64,000 nt of DNA, taken from Arcuatula senhousia (taxonomy: Eukaryota; Mollusca; Bivalvia; Mytilida; Mytilidae). Numbering within the stretch: position 1 is the first letter of the stretch; each line of letters begins with the position of its first letter. Positions 56,501-64,000 of the stretch are shown one piece after another. Where the stretch lies: NCBI GenBank assembly GCA_963971305.1, contig OZ020313.1, positions 20,781,260 through 20,845,259 of the forward strand, written 5' to 3'. The notes beneath the pieces are model-generated. The model did no database searches. It was not told where the DNA came from and worked only from the letters and a program-made list of their open reading frames with translations. Both the position numbers and the translations under genes were made by a program.

Positions 56501-59500
56501 AGAAGATCAGGATGGTATACATTATAGACGATAAAGAGATGTGGAATAAGTGTACGCGTCACAACCAACATTAAAGAAACGACAATTTAAAAAATCACAA
56601 TGGAAAACAGCCAGCAGTCTTCAACATGACCAGAGGTCACTGCTCGCCGTCTTGCATTGGCCCAAGACTATACAATACAATACATAAGATTCAAAAAAAG
56701 AATATCAAAGAAAGACCCATTTCTGGACATAAAACAAAAGAACAGATAGTAGACAAGGACAAACAAAAGCCCTGACATGGATTCCTGGCTTAGGACAGGC
56801 ACATATAAAATGTGGCGGGGTTAAACTAGTTTTTTGGGCCCAACCTTCCCCCTATTGTTTATCTTGTACAAAGCACAACAAATAACACACTTTAAAAATC
56901 AAATCGATAAAAGTTCAATTCACCAAGAGAGAACCTGAGACAAGAGTACTATACCAGAAAATTGTTTGTTTGTTGGGTATACGCATACTGCTATGTCACA
57001 ATCAGATGCCCAAACTATGTTTCACAGGGAATAAATTTTGAAATTCAAACAGTGAAATTCCAATGCCAAAATGGTTATGGTTTTTGAAAATATATACATG
57101 TATTTCAAACACATATCATCATGATCATTACAGACCTTTAGTGATATTAAAGCAAATAATGCAAAATTTTATATCCCAATTTTCTTAAATTCATCAATTT
57201 CAGATGGCCTGCAGAAATAATATTTAAAGATGTTGTATCATGTAGCTACGTTTTTATGCAAAAGGATACACGATCCTATCAAAATCATGCAAAAGAAAAC
57301 ACTAAACTTGTTGGCCTTTTAGGAAAAAATCAAGTTTTTTTTTACAGTTGCTGTATTAATGGTATTATATACATGGTAGTATGCACGTTTCAATGAGTAA
57401 CATCTCATCAGTCAAAAACCAAAAATATTACCATTATCACAACTGGCCCTTATTATATTTCAAAACATTAAAGCTTAAAGAAAACTGTTAAAAATAATGT
57501 TAATTTAGTTCATCTGTACAAAAAAACTAAATTGGATCAAAGTTTTCAGATATTCTATTATAGGAATTATTGTTCCCTAAATGGAAAAAATAGCAGTATC
57601 ATATATAGACCAAAAAAAATTGTCTTATAACATGTATAATCTTATAACTTCATGATTTAAACTCACTCTGGTGAGTGATTCAGGCTCCTGGGAACCTCTT
57701 GTTTATATTTAAAGATTTTTTAAAACAACTAACAATTTTCTTAATTATTTTTACAGTGATTGTCGAGGCCCAGAAATGTTTGTGTAATTTAATATTCAAC
57801 AGTTCACAAGCCCAAAGAGTGTGCAGGTAAAATGGAAAGGAATTATTCATAAGAGCATGTCAAAAGTTCAGTAGATTTGCAGATATCCGAGTCTGGGAGC
57901 AAGTCTTTATTTTACTTATATTTTGTGACGACATATCAGGGAGCATTAAGTTTTACTCATGTCTGTATGTCCATGCCGATTTCCTTCAAAATTTTTAATG
58001 GTGATGTTCCCAGGGTCTCGCCCCAGTTTCATAAAACATCTCAATTTTGAGATTTCCTCAAATCCTTCCTCAACTCACTCAGATTTATTGAAATTTCATT
58101 GGTCAATATTTGTGTTGAGGACAGATTTGAGGAAATCTCAAATTTGAGATGTTTTATGAAACTGGGCCCTGTACTCGTCATTTGGTTCTCGTTAGTTGAT
58201 GTGTCAACTTCCCTTTTCTTTTATTGCCCCTGAAAAAAGATGTGAGGTCTGAAAAATTTGGCCACCTTTTCATTACTGTATTGCTTTATATATTAACCTT
58301 TTATTGTGATTTGTTTATTTGGATTTTACCTTTTAAATTTGGTTTAACCTTCTTAACAATTCTTTTATTTACTCATTTACTGTAAGCCACAGTACAACAT
58401 CTTTTATTATTTTGTTTTTACCAGTTGCAACCATGTACTCTCTAAAATATCTTCTCTTCAAATTTTTTAAAAGTTTGACTAAATTTATTTCAACACATCC
58501 TGACTATGTACAGAGAACGACTGTCAACCTTTACATAACTATCATAGCCATCACCAAGCACAACATTCATTTGTTTTTACCTGCTTCATCCAAGTCCAAA
58601 GCAGTTGTAGGAGTCTGGTCACTCCATCCGTCTGTCTGTCCATGCGTCATGCTATAGGGGTGCCTGTCTTGTGTAATCTGAATCTCAAAAACCAAACACT
58701 AGATCTTTCTGAAATTTTACACAGTGATTACATATATATATTGAAGATATGCACCTCCCTTTTTTGGATCATTTTATAATTCCATTTAGAAATTAGGGGC
58801 CCTAAAGGGACCAAAAAAGTGACTTTTTTAATTGTTTCCGCAATAACTTTTGTTCTGATTGACCAAATGCTATGAAACTTTACAATAACGTTACTTACAA
58901 TAAAAGGAAGGATGGGGTTGATTTTGGGTGTCCCTTCTGTTTTCGTTTTGAAATAAGGGGGCCAAAAAGGAGCTAAAAATTTGAAACTTTTATTAGTTTT
59001 CCACAATAACTTAAGTTCTGGTTGACTGATTGCTATGAAATTTTCAATAATGTTCATTACCATTAATTCATTAATTGGCATGATTTTTAAGGTCTCCCCT
59101 TTTTTTTGGTCAGAAATTATGGGCCCAAAAGGGGCAAAAGTCCAGCTTTTCTATTTAAGGTCCAATTTTGAAAAAAAATTGCAAGATAAATTTTGTCATA
59201 TGTTGTTGGATGCAAAACCTTTTCTGTTTAGCAATTAGGGGTCAAAAGGGGGATATTGAAACTTAAATTTTTTGTCTGATTTTGTGTGTGTTTTTCTATT
59301 TTCTTGTTTGATATAAGGATCTTAAATATTTTTATTTCTAAAGATTCATTGTCAGTCTATAAATTGGATTGCAAGTAACAAATATGCTTTGTCTTTCCCT
59401 CATTTCATCCCATTCATGAAATTTCCAATGACAAAGCTCTCCGAAATCTAGACCCGCACCGATATAGTTAGTCATATGGGATGCCAAGTCATTTGTCTTT

Positions 59501-62500
59501 GAAGGTGATTTTCAGTTGGCGAATCCTACTTTTTATTCCAAATTAAAAAAACAATAACAGATATGAGACCATAAATGGAGGAAGGCTATTGATATTGTGG
59601 TAAATCTGTTAAAGATCAAGGTCACAGCGGCAGAAAATTTCTTGAATTTGTGGTTTCTGGACCATAACTCAAGTTGTCAATCAATTTTAATTGAACTTTG
59701 GTATATTGTTACATAGCATAAGAGGAGGAACCCTATTGATTTTTGGGTAAATCTGTTGAAGGTCAAGGTCACAGCTGGAAAAAAATGTTAATTTTTTTTA
59801 AAAATTAATGGTTTTCAGACCATAACTCAAAAAGTTGTCGACCAATTTCAATGAAACTTTGGGATATTGTTACATACTATAAGAGGAGGAACCCTAGGCT
59901 TTTGGGGTAAACCTGTTTAAAGTTGAGGTCACAGCTACAGAAAAAACATTGAAAATTTCTTTTAAAAAGTTGATTCCAGACAATTATCGCCCATTTTTGT
60001 CTCGCCTGCGAAGCAGAGCGGGACATAGGTGTTACTTTACCGGCGGCGGCGGCGTTAACTTTTTGGAAAAGTTTTATGAGCACCTCCATATCTCAAGAAC
60101 TATAAGTCCTAGGTTGATGAAACTTGGTATGCATATGCCCCAGTAGTAGCTTAGCACAGTTGCATCCCCATCTTTTGACCTTGACCTTGATTTTCCGGTT
60201 GAGTGACTTTGACAATTTTCAATACATATAATAGCAATGAAAAAGTTTTGCAAGCACCTCCATATCTCAAGAACTATAGGTCCTAGGTTGATGAAACTTT
60301 GTATGCATATGCCCCAGTAGTAGCTTAGCACAGTTGCGTCCCCATCTTTTGACCTTGACCTTGATTTTCCGGTTGAGTGACTTTGACAATTTTCAATACA
60401 TATAATAGCAATGGAAAAGTTTTGCGAGCACCTCCATATCTCAAGAACTATAGGTCCTAGGTTGATGAAACTTGGTATGCATATGCCCCAGTAGTAGCTT
60501 AGCACATTTGCATCCCCATCTTTTGACCTTGACCTTGATTTTCCGATTGAGTGACTTTTATTATTTTTATTGCATATATTTGCAATGTTTAAGTTCTATA
60601 AACATCTTTTGATCTCAGAAACTGAAAATCCATGTAAATTCAAAATATAGTGGAAGTAAGAAAGAATAATTGTTTCTGGTGGTGCCGGCAGGCGAGACAT
60701 ACTTTAGTGTTAACTCTTGTTTGACTTATCACAGCCACTTGATATTTGGTATGCAGCATCAGGGTGGAGATTTTATTTCAGGTCTGTTGTTCACCAACTT
60801 CCTGTTAAACAAGTTCTGGCCATTTTTGACTTTGACAGATTCTTAAAAAACTTTATGATATTATTGCATACCATAAGAAGGATAACTAGTGGTTTTAAGG
60901 AATTTTCATCTATGATATAGGTCAGGAAAAAAGTTAGTGAATTTCTCAAAAAGTGGCTTCTTGACAATAACTATTAGATTTTGTATTAAATTGGTATGTA
61001 ATAGTTGTAACGACTTATGCTAATGTTTTGGTCAGTAAATGCTGAAATTTGGCTTTTGCACCCATGTGCATATAGATTTTCATACCCCACCAGACGAACT
61101 GGGGAGGTATTATGTTATATCCTTTGTTTCGTTGCGTTATCATCTATCAGTCCGTCTGTCCATCTCCCGAAGGTTTCCAGATGATAACTTGAAAACACGT
61201 CAACAGATTTCAATGATATTTTGCACAGCAGTGAAGTACAATAAAATGCAGGTCAAGTTCAATTTTCAAGATGATTAAAAAATATTATAGAAGTTTTGCA
61301 ACTTTATAATTTTTTTAAATTTGACAATGATGAAATTTTCTTGTGTAAGAAAAATAACTCATTTCTTTCTCTCTCTATATATGTAATGAATGTATAGTAT
61401 GAATACAATATACTGTGGTTTTATTATTATTCGTGGGGTATCAATTTTCGTGGTTTTTGTGGGTAGCCTTCATCCACGAAATTTGATACCCAACAAATAG
61501 GAAATTTAACATTGATCTGTATGTTGGAGACATCAGAACCAAGAAATTAAGAATTAACGAACTGATCCTTTTTCAACAAACCACGAAAATTGATACCCAC
61601 GAAAATAAATGAATCCACAGTATTACATATACAAATATATTTAACTATAAATGAATATTGTGGTGAAGTAACATTTTATGTCCCATTAGATGCCCTATTT
61701 TCTTATTTTGTTGTAAGTTAATTTTGTAGCAAGCTACACAAATTTGTATATTTCAGTAAAAATGGTTGTGTAGAAGGTACAATACAAAGGCTGAAAACTT
61801 ACAAAGATCCTTCGTTGAAATTTGAAATTAAGGTAAGTACATATTTAGCTCACCTGGACCGAAGGTCCATGTGAGCTATTGCCATCACTTGGCGTCCGTC
61901 GTCGTCGTCCGTCATCGTCTGTCATCGTCCGTCGTCATCGTTAACTTTTCTTCTCCTCCGAAACGACTGAAGGGATTGCTTTGAAACTTTGCACACTGCA
62001 TCTATGGGATGTCCTCTACCAAGATTGCACAAATGGTGACCACCGTCCAAACAACATGGCCGCCGTTACTAAAAATAGACCAGGGGGGTCAGACTACTGT
62101 TTTTGGCTTGTAAATAAAAAAGTATAAGAGATAGATAAAATCTGATGCCACGCTGCTGCTTCAGCATCAAAAGCTCTACAAAAGTCTCCATTGAGTCGAA
62201 GTTGTCAGATGACCCCTTATAGGAGTTACGGCCCCTTAAAGGTGAAAAATAGCATTTTTTCATGTTTTTGGATTATAGAATGAAAACTATTACAGATAGA
62301 GTAAAGTTGCTGCTTGCTTAAATGTTCAGCTCATTTAGTTCTACAAAAGTCTCCATTGGGTTGAAGTTGTCATATGACCCTTTATATGGGTTACAGCCCT
62401 CTAATGGCCAAAAATAGTGTTTTTGGCCTATAGAATGAAAACTATTGCAGATAGGGAAAAGCTGTTGCTTGCTTAAATGTTCAGCTCATTTAGCTCTACA

Positions 62501-63290
62501 AAAGTCTTCACTGGGTCAAAGTTGTCAGATGACCCCTTATAGGGGTTAAAGCCTGTTAAAGGCGAAAAATAGTGTTAATGGTTTATAGAATGAAAACTAT
62601 TGCAGATAGAGAAAAGCTGTTGGTTGCTTAAATGTTTAGCTCATTTAGTTCTACAAAAGTCTTCATTGGATCGGAGTTGTCAGATAACCCCTTATAGGGG
62701 TTACAGCCCCTTTAAAGTGAAAAATTGTGTTTTTGGTCTTTAGAAGGTCGATGTAGCAGAACATGACCATTCTACTACATGGGGGTACCCATCTCTTATC
62801 CACACATTCTTCTTAACCCCTCAATAGATTTTTATGAAACTTTACACAATATTTTTGTTATAATGTAGATGTGCACCTTCTACATGTATTTTAAAATTTG
62901 ATCAGAGTGATTTTGGAGGGGGGTTAATTCTCATAGCAAAAAAATAGACTTAGCTGTTTGACTGTAAGAGGGTACTCATCCACAACTCCTCCTAAAATTC
63001 TCAAATGATTTTAACAAAACTTTCACACAATCTTATTGACATAATATAGATGTGCACCACCAATTTTGAAATTTGATCAGAAAGATTTAAGAAGTTTCCC
63101 ATAGCAAATTAAGTCTTATCAATGTTTGTGCTGTGTTTTAAAAAGTTAAACAGTTCCAATATCACCACTTTGTTATGTAGTGGTGCACCAACGATTTTAT
63201 TATATGTTTGATTTTAAAAAATATCTCTTTTTTTCAGTTCTTTGATATGAGGATGTTATTTTTACTAACAGCATTGTGTTCAGATACAAG
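41454..63290 (+). CDS. RIC8: RIC8 (synembryn) gene, six 5' exons, 3' end outside window
   Basis: RIC8 proteins are cytosolic armadillo-fold chaperones and nucleotide exchange factors for heterotrimeric G-protein alpha subunits. Seen here: exons 41454-41540, 55547-55594 (or 55618), 56286-56514, 57757-57826, 61757-61832 and 63238-63290. Phases match at every junction (0, 0, 1, 2, 0), giving about 187 residues of N-terminal sequence. Family marks, in order, are FNFPD after the start, ALEMLRLFSREKDKL, EAQKCLCNLIFNSSQAQ, and FFDMRMLFLLTAL. The last is the most diagnostic RIC8 signature. The animal protein is usually about 530-550 residues, so roughly two thirds lies to the right of 64000. Introns hold many mobile elements, above all the 14-kb intron 1. 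Invertebrates usually have one RIC8, so no A/B letter is given. The gene identity is firm; the first exon is less certain. Confidence 0.9.
41760..42305. mobile_element. 546-bp TTAA-flanked MITE in RIC8 intron 1
   Basis: TTAA at 41756-41759 and 42306-42309. Ends are GGTAGTACAATGGTA on the left and TATACCACTGTACTACC on the right, inverted repeats with one mismatch and a short offset. TTAA flanks suggest mobilisation by a piggyBac-type transposase. Non-coding. Confidence 0.7.
42513..43150 (-). mobile_element. hAT-like relative, reversed and truncated
   Basis: Starts TAGGGGTGTAACTATTCAC and is homologous in reverse to 38800-39066 (GCCTGTGGGACTGAAATTAA). Its inner end is cut by the family B element that follows. 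Confidence 0.55.
43155..43910 (-). mobile_element. Family B element, reversed
   Basis: Hairpin end (GACGGAAGGTCCATGTGAGC), GCCATCACTTGGCGTCCGTC-type subterminal sequence, then reversed 158-bp-type units (GTTATCAGATGACCCCTTAT). Confidence 0.7.
43938..44860 (+). repeat. Tandem array, about 180-bp units
   Basis: The marker CTGATATTTGGTATACAGAC recurs near 43942, 44138, 44320, 44495, 44668 and 44827. Units also carry CAACTGGCACCATGCC and AAAATGAATTAAGTGAAAAG. Confidence 0.75.
44861..45208. other. RIC8 intron 1, nothing recognised
   Basis: AT-rich stretch between the array above and the LTR element. No ORF or repeat ends seen. Confidence 0.4.
45827..49659 (+). mobile_element. Complete piggyBac transposon (3,833 bp) inserted in an LTR
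   Basis: TTAA lies directly outside both ends (45823-45826 and 49660-49663). The ends are inverted repeats: CCCTTGCCATGCTGAG on the left and CTCAGCACGGCAAGGG on the right, one mismatch in 16. The left subterminal region has two palindromes, CCCGGATATATCCGG, at 45843-45858 and 45887-45901, about 44 bp apart. The element carries the three-exon transposase. The sister LTRs at 51841 and 54632 keep the uninterrupted site (TTAA at 52451-52454), which confirms the boundaries to the base. Confidence 0.96.
46514..49062 (+). CDS. piggyBac-family transposase, three exons, 580 residues
   Basis: The transposase cuts and pastes DNA at TTAA sites. Exons are 46514-47657, 48034-48124 and 48555-49062. Donors are G|GTGAGT and AG|GTTAGT; acceptors are TTTCAG and TTTACAG. 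Phases 1 and 2 match, giving one uninterrupted 580-residue protein. Domains: an acidic N-terminus (residues 12-60), then the DDE_Tnp_1_7 core. Catalytic Asp candidates are D226 (LALDEGM), D305 (YCDNYYSS) and D411 with D414 (GGVDRTDQM, split across the exon 2/3 junction). A C-terminal Cys-rich zinc-finger tail is typical of piggyBac (CVVC...CIQC...C...C...H). Length is normal for the family and no frameshift or stop is seen. It lies inside a TTAA-flanked element with matching terminal repeats, so it could still be active or only recently silent. Confidence 0.93.
49913..51840 (-). other. Internal region 1 of the LTR element
   Basis: 1,928 bp between LTR 1 and LTR 2. PBS at 51821-51836 and PPT at 49913-49928 on the minus strand. 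No long reading frame on either strand; the plus-strand 63-codon ORF at 51037 is hydrophobic and repeated only because the unit is repeated. Confidence 0.8.
51841..52703 (-). repeat. LTR 2 of the array (empty piggyBac site)
   Basis: An 863-bp direct repeat with TGTCA/TGACA ends. At 52451-52454 it keeps the TTAA that is occupied by piggyBac in LTR 1. It shares bases with LTR 3 at the sites where LTR 1 differs. Confidence 0.92.
52704..54631 (-). other. Internal region 2 of the LTR element
   Basis: Apparently identical to internal region 1, with PBS at 54612-54627 and PPT at 52704-52719. Confidence 0.8.
54632..55494 (-). repeat. LTR 3 of the array (5' LTR on the minus strand)
   Basis: An 863-bp copy; its right end meets the CATA TSD and a short TA microsatellite, then RIC8 exon 2. 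Because the element reads leftward, this LTR's promoter faces away from RIC8 exon 2. Confidence 0.92.
55547..55618 (+). CDS. RIC8: RIC8 exon 2, with two in-frame donor choices
   Basis: A pyrimidine tract and TTTCAG precede 55547. The exon reads NSNTFNFPDLKIETKQ, then VSNAENEK. A strong donor (GTAAGT) follows 55594 and a weaker one (GTACAT) follows 55618. Both leave phase 0, so the eight extra residues are optional. RIC8 relatives pass from this segment straight into the helix encoded by exon 3, which favours the shorter form. The exon lies 52 bp to the right of the LTR array, across a TA microsatellite. Confidence 0.8.
56286..56514 (+). CDS. RIC8: RIC8 exon 3
   Basis: The acceptor is CTGTTTTAAG and the donor is G|GTATAC. 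The exon encodes about 76 residues, from DCISMLLSRLDNDQTS through ALEMLRLFSREKDKLVNM to a Glu/Asp-rich end (DGEDQD). It corresponds to the first armadillo-like repeats of RIC8. It ends in phase 1, completed by the next exon to give Val. Translation past the donor stops within five codons, which supports the boundary. Confidence 0.9.
56532..56850 (-). repeat. Family I repeat, inverted copy in RIC8 intron 3
   Basis: Mirrors 29591-29905 (GGAATAAGTGTACGCGTCAC ... AAATGTGGCGGGGTTAAAC). It starts about 18 bases past the exon 3 donor. Confidence 0.65.
56851..57756. other. Rest of RIC8 intron 3
   Basis: AT-rich. Near 57670-57705 there is a reversed GGCTCCTGGGAACCTCTTGT end related to 20359. No other feature. 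Confidence 0.4.
57757..57826 (+). CDS. RIC8: RIC8 exon 4
   Basis: A 70-base exon with acceptor TTTTTACAG and donor CAG|GTAAAA. Joined to exon 3 it reads VIVEAQKCLCNLIFNSSQAQ. This is the RIC8 'E(A/S)xKCLCNL' helix, one of the best conserved N-terminal parts. Phase is 1 in and 2 out. Confidence 0.92.
58022..58166. mobile_element. 145-bp MITE-like foldback
   Basis: The left arm CCCAGTTTCATAAAACATCT and the right arm AGATGTTTTATGAAACTGGG are perfect inverted repeats, continuing through CAAATTTGAGATTTCCTCAAAT with one change. Confidence 0.8.
58740..59300 (-). repeat. Reversed family A-type core fragment
   Basis: Reversed units with TTAGGGGCC, CAATAACTTTTGTTCTG and GGTGTCCCTTCTGTTTTCG, like the 165-bp units of A2. 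No ends seen. Further weak units (GGTCAAGGTCACAGC) follow to about 59990. Confidence 0.55.
59996..60697 (-). mobile_element. Family H tandem-core element, reversed
   Basis: A hairpin end at about 59999-60026 (GTCTCGCCTGCGAAGCAGAG then CGGGAC), a (GGC)n stretch, three 174-bp units starting near 60067, 60241 and 60415, and a far end GGCAGGCGAGACATAC. Confidence 0.8.
60698..61270 (-). repeat. Reversed family C and family J fragments
   Basis: 60715-60830 is a reversed family C unit (CCACTTGATATTTGGTATGC). 61080-61270 is the reverse of 21740-21990 (CATACCCCACC; GATAACTTGAAAACACGTCA). Confidence 0.55.
61411..61622. mobile_element. 212-bp MITE with TACTGTGG ends
   Basis: Inverted ends TACTGTGG and CCACAGTA are followed by long matching arms (GGTATCAATTTTCGTGGTTT against AAACCACGAAAATTGATACC). 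TA at both edges suggests a TA target duplication. Confidence 0.8.
61757..61832 (+). CDS. RIC8: RIC8 exon 5
   Basis: A 76-base exon with acceptor TATATTTCAG and donor AAG|GTAAGT. It encodes SKNGCVEGTIQRLKTYKDPS and then LKFEIK, leading directly into the FFDMR segment. Phase is 2 in and 0 out. A tandem-core mobile element with a terminal hairpin starts only about 13 bases past this donor. Confidence 0.9.
61843..62745 (-). mobile_element. Family B element, reversed, in RIC8 intron 5
   Basis: Hairpin 61846-61878 (TAGCTCACCTGGACC...GGTCCATGTGAGCTA), TTGGCGTCCGTCGTCGTCGT, then about four reversed 158-bp-type units. Begins about 13 bases after the exon 5 donor. Confidence 0.8.
62750..63110 (-). 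repeat. Family K repeat, reversed
   Basis: Two units with ATGTAGATGTGCACC / ATATAGATGTGCACC and a start GGGGGTACCCATCTCTTATC. It mirrors 33495-33670. Confidence 0.6.
63238..63290 (+). CDS. RIC8: RIC8 exon 6
   Basis: A 53-base exon with a T-rich tract and TTTTTTTCAG acceptor, and donor AAG|GTCAGT. It reads FFDMRMLFLLTALCSDT and then a split Arg codon. The FFDxRxLFLLTAL motif is the RIC8 hallmark. It ends in phase 2; the next exon is not visible before 64000. Confidence 0.92.
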
Positions 63291-63552
63291 GTCAGTTTAT
63301 GTGTTATGTGGTCATTTTTTTTTCCACCGCAATGTAGAAGAGATAGGTTTAATGTTTTACCTGTCGGTATTTCAGTCATGCTTTCCCTCTCACTTTCCAT
63401 TCAATAAAACTCTGCAATTACTACTCCTTGGTTGCTGATATTTTGTAGCAAGCTTGATAGTGACATGCTGCAGTTTAGGATACTTTTTTAGGTCCATCAC
63501 ACATCTACTTCCTGTTTGCCGAAAAATTACTTTTATTTTTTCACATTTTTAA

Positions 63553-63740
63553 CTATCCCGCACGGAAGGTCCATTAGAGCTATGACCATCACTTGGCCTA
63601 TGGTTCCGTCCTGGTAAACTTTTGTTCAAACATTTCCTCTGAAACGGCTCCACTGATCAGAACCATATTTGATCTGAATGTTCCTTAGGGATAAAGAAAA
63701 GCTGTTGCTTGCTTAAATGTTAAGGGGATACTTTACGTTA
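63553..63740 (-). repeat. Family B end, truncated
   Basis: ACGGAAGGTCCATTAGAGC, CATCACTTGGC and CTGTTGCTTGCTTAAATGTT identify a short family B remnant in RIC8 intron 6. 63741-64000 holds nothing recognised. Confidence 0.6.
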
Positions 63741-64000
63741 AAAACGACGTTATCGATAAAATTTACCTGTGAAACAGAAAAACGTCGATTTTCGTTTGAA
63801 ATGCAATGTCAATTTTAAATTTATATGAACAGCGTTGAACTTTAACCCTATTGTTTATCTTTGATATAAATTCTTGAAAAAGGATAGTCCATGACCTATG
63901 ACAAAATATATATCGTTGTTTAGAGAAAGATTTGGACTTTCTTGTGTTAGTTTTTGGTAAAAAATTGTAATGAAAAAAAATTGTTTTAATCAATAGAGAA

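Noticed and set aside
60074..60505. 143-codon minus-strand ORF with internal repeats
   Set aside because: It is the translation of the 174-bp tandem units (a multiple of three), which keeps the frame open without being a gene.

Overview
This window is nuclear DNA from an animal, most likely a bivalve or related mollusc. It is AT-rich, its genes are small exons in kilobase introns with GT-AG junctions, and most of the rest is transposon debris. The mollusc call is an inference: it rests on gene family (metazoan RIC8 and FNBP4) and on many non-autonomous elements built like the bivalve 'pearl'/Helitron-related type (tandem core units of about 135-180 bp, a GAC-rich microsatellite, a terminal hairpin). 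Nothing suggests a prokaryote.

Two host genes are supported, and they are transcribed away from each other. On the minus strand, an FNBP4-like (formin-binding protein 4) gene has five exons (26769-26728, 22420-22338, 20183-19961, 9099-8910, 6105-5799). They join in a continuous reading frame and carry one WW domain. The gene's 5' exon(s) were not found, and its 3' part lies beyond the left edge. On the plus strand, RIC8 (synembryn, a chaperone and exchange factor for G-alpha subunits) starts at 41454 and runs off the right edge. Six exons are visible: 41454-41540, 55547-55594 (or 55618), 56286-56514, 57757-57826, 61757-61832 and 63238-63290. Intron 1 is 14 kb and has filled with mobile elements.

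Layout. 1-5200: tandem-core elements, one nested in another. 5200-26800: the FNBP4 exons among Helitron-like elements, SINE-like copies, a triplicated 867-bp repeat and a possible piggyBac-type end. 26800-41450: sparse intergenic DNA with a 42/42/29-bp minisatellite, several TIR elements, an hAT-like element holding a SINE-like retroposon (12-bp TSD), a LINE 3' fragment, and a 481-bp miniature LTR element (TRIM) whose LTRs contain a tRNA-like Pol III promoter. 41454-64000: RIC8.

RIC8 intron 1 contains a three-LTR, two-internal-region tandem array of a non-autonomous LTR retrotransposon (45213-55494, 4-bp TSD CATA, matching PBS and PPT). One of its LTRs carries a complete piggyBac transposon (45827-49659). 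That transposon has an apparently intact three-exon, 580-residue transposase with the DDD residues and a Cys-rich tail. The two sister LTRs preserve the empty TTAA target site.

All calls were made by eye. Splice sites are inferred from consensus, frame continuity and family resemblance. No alignment, repeat-library or RNA evidence was available.
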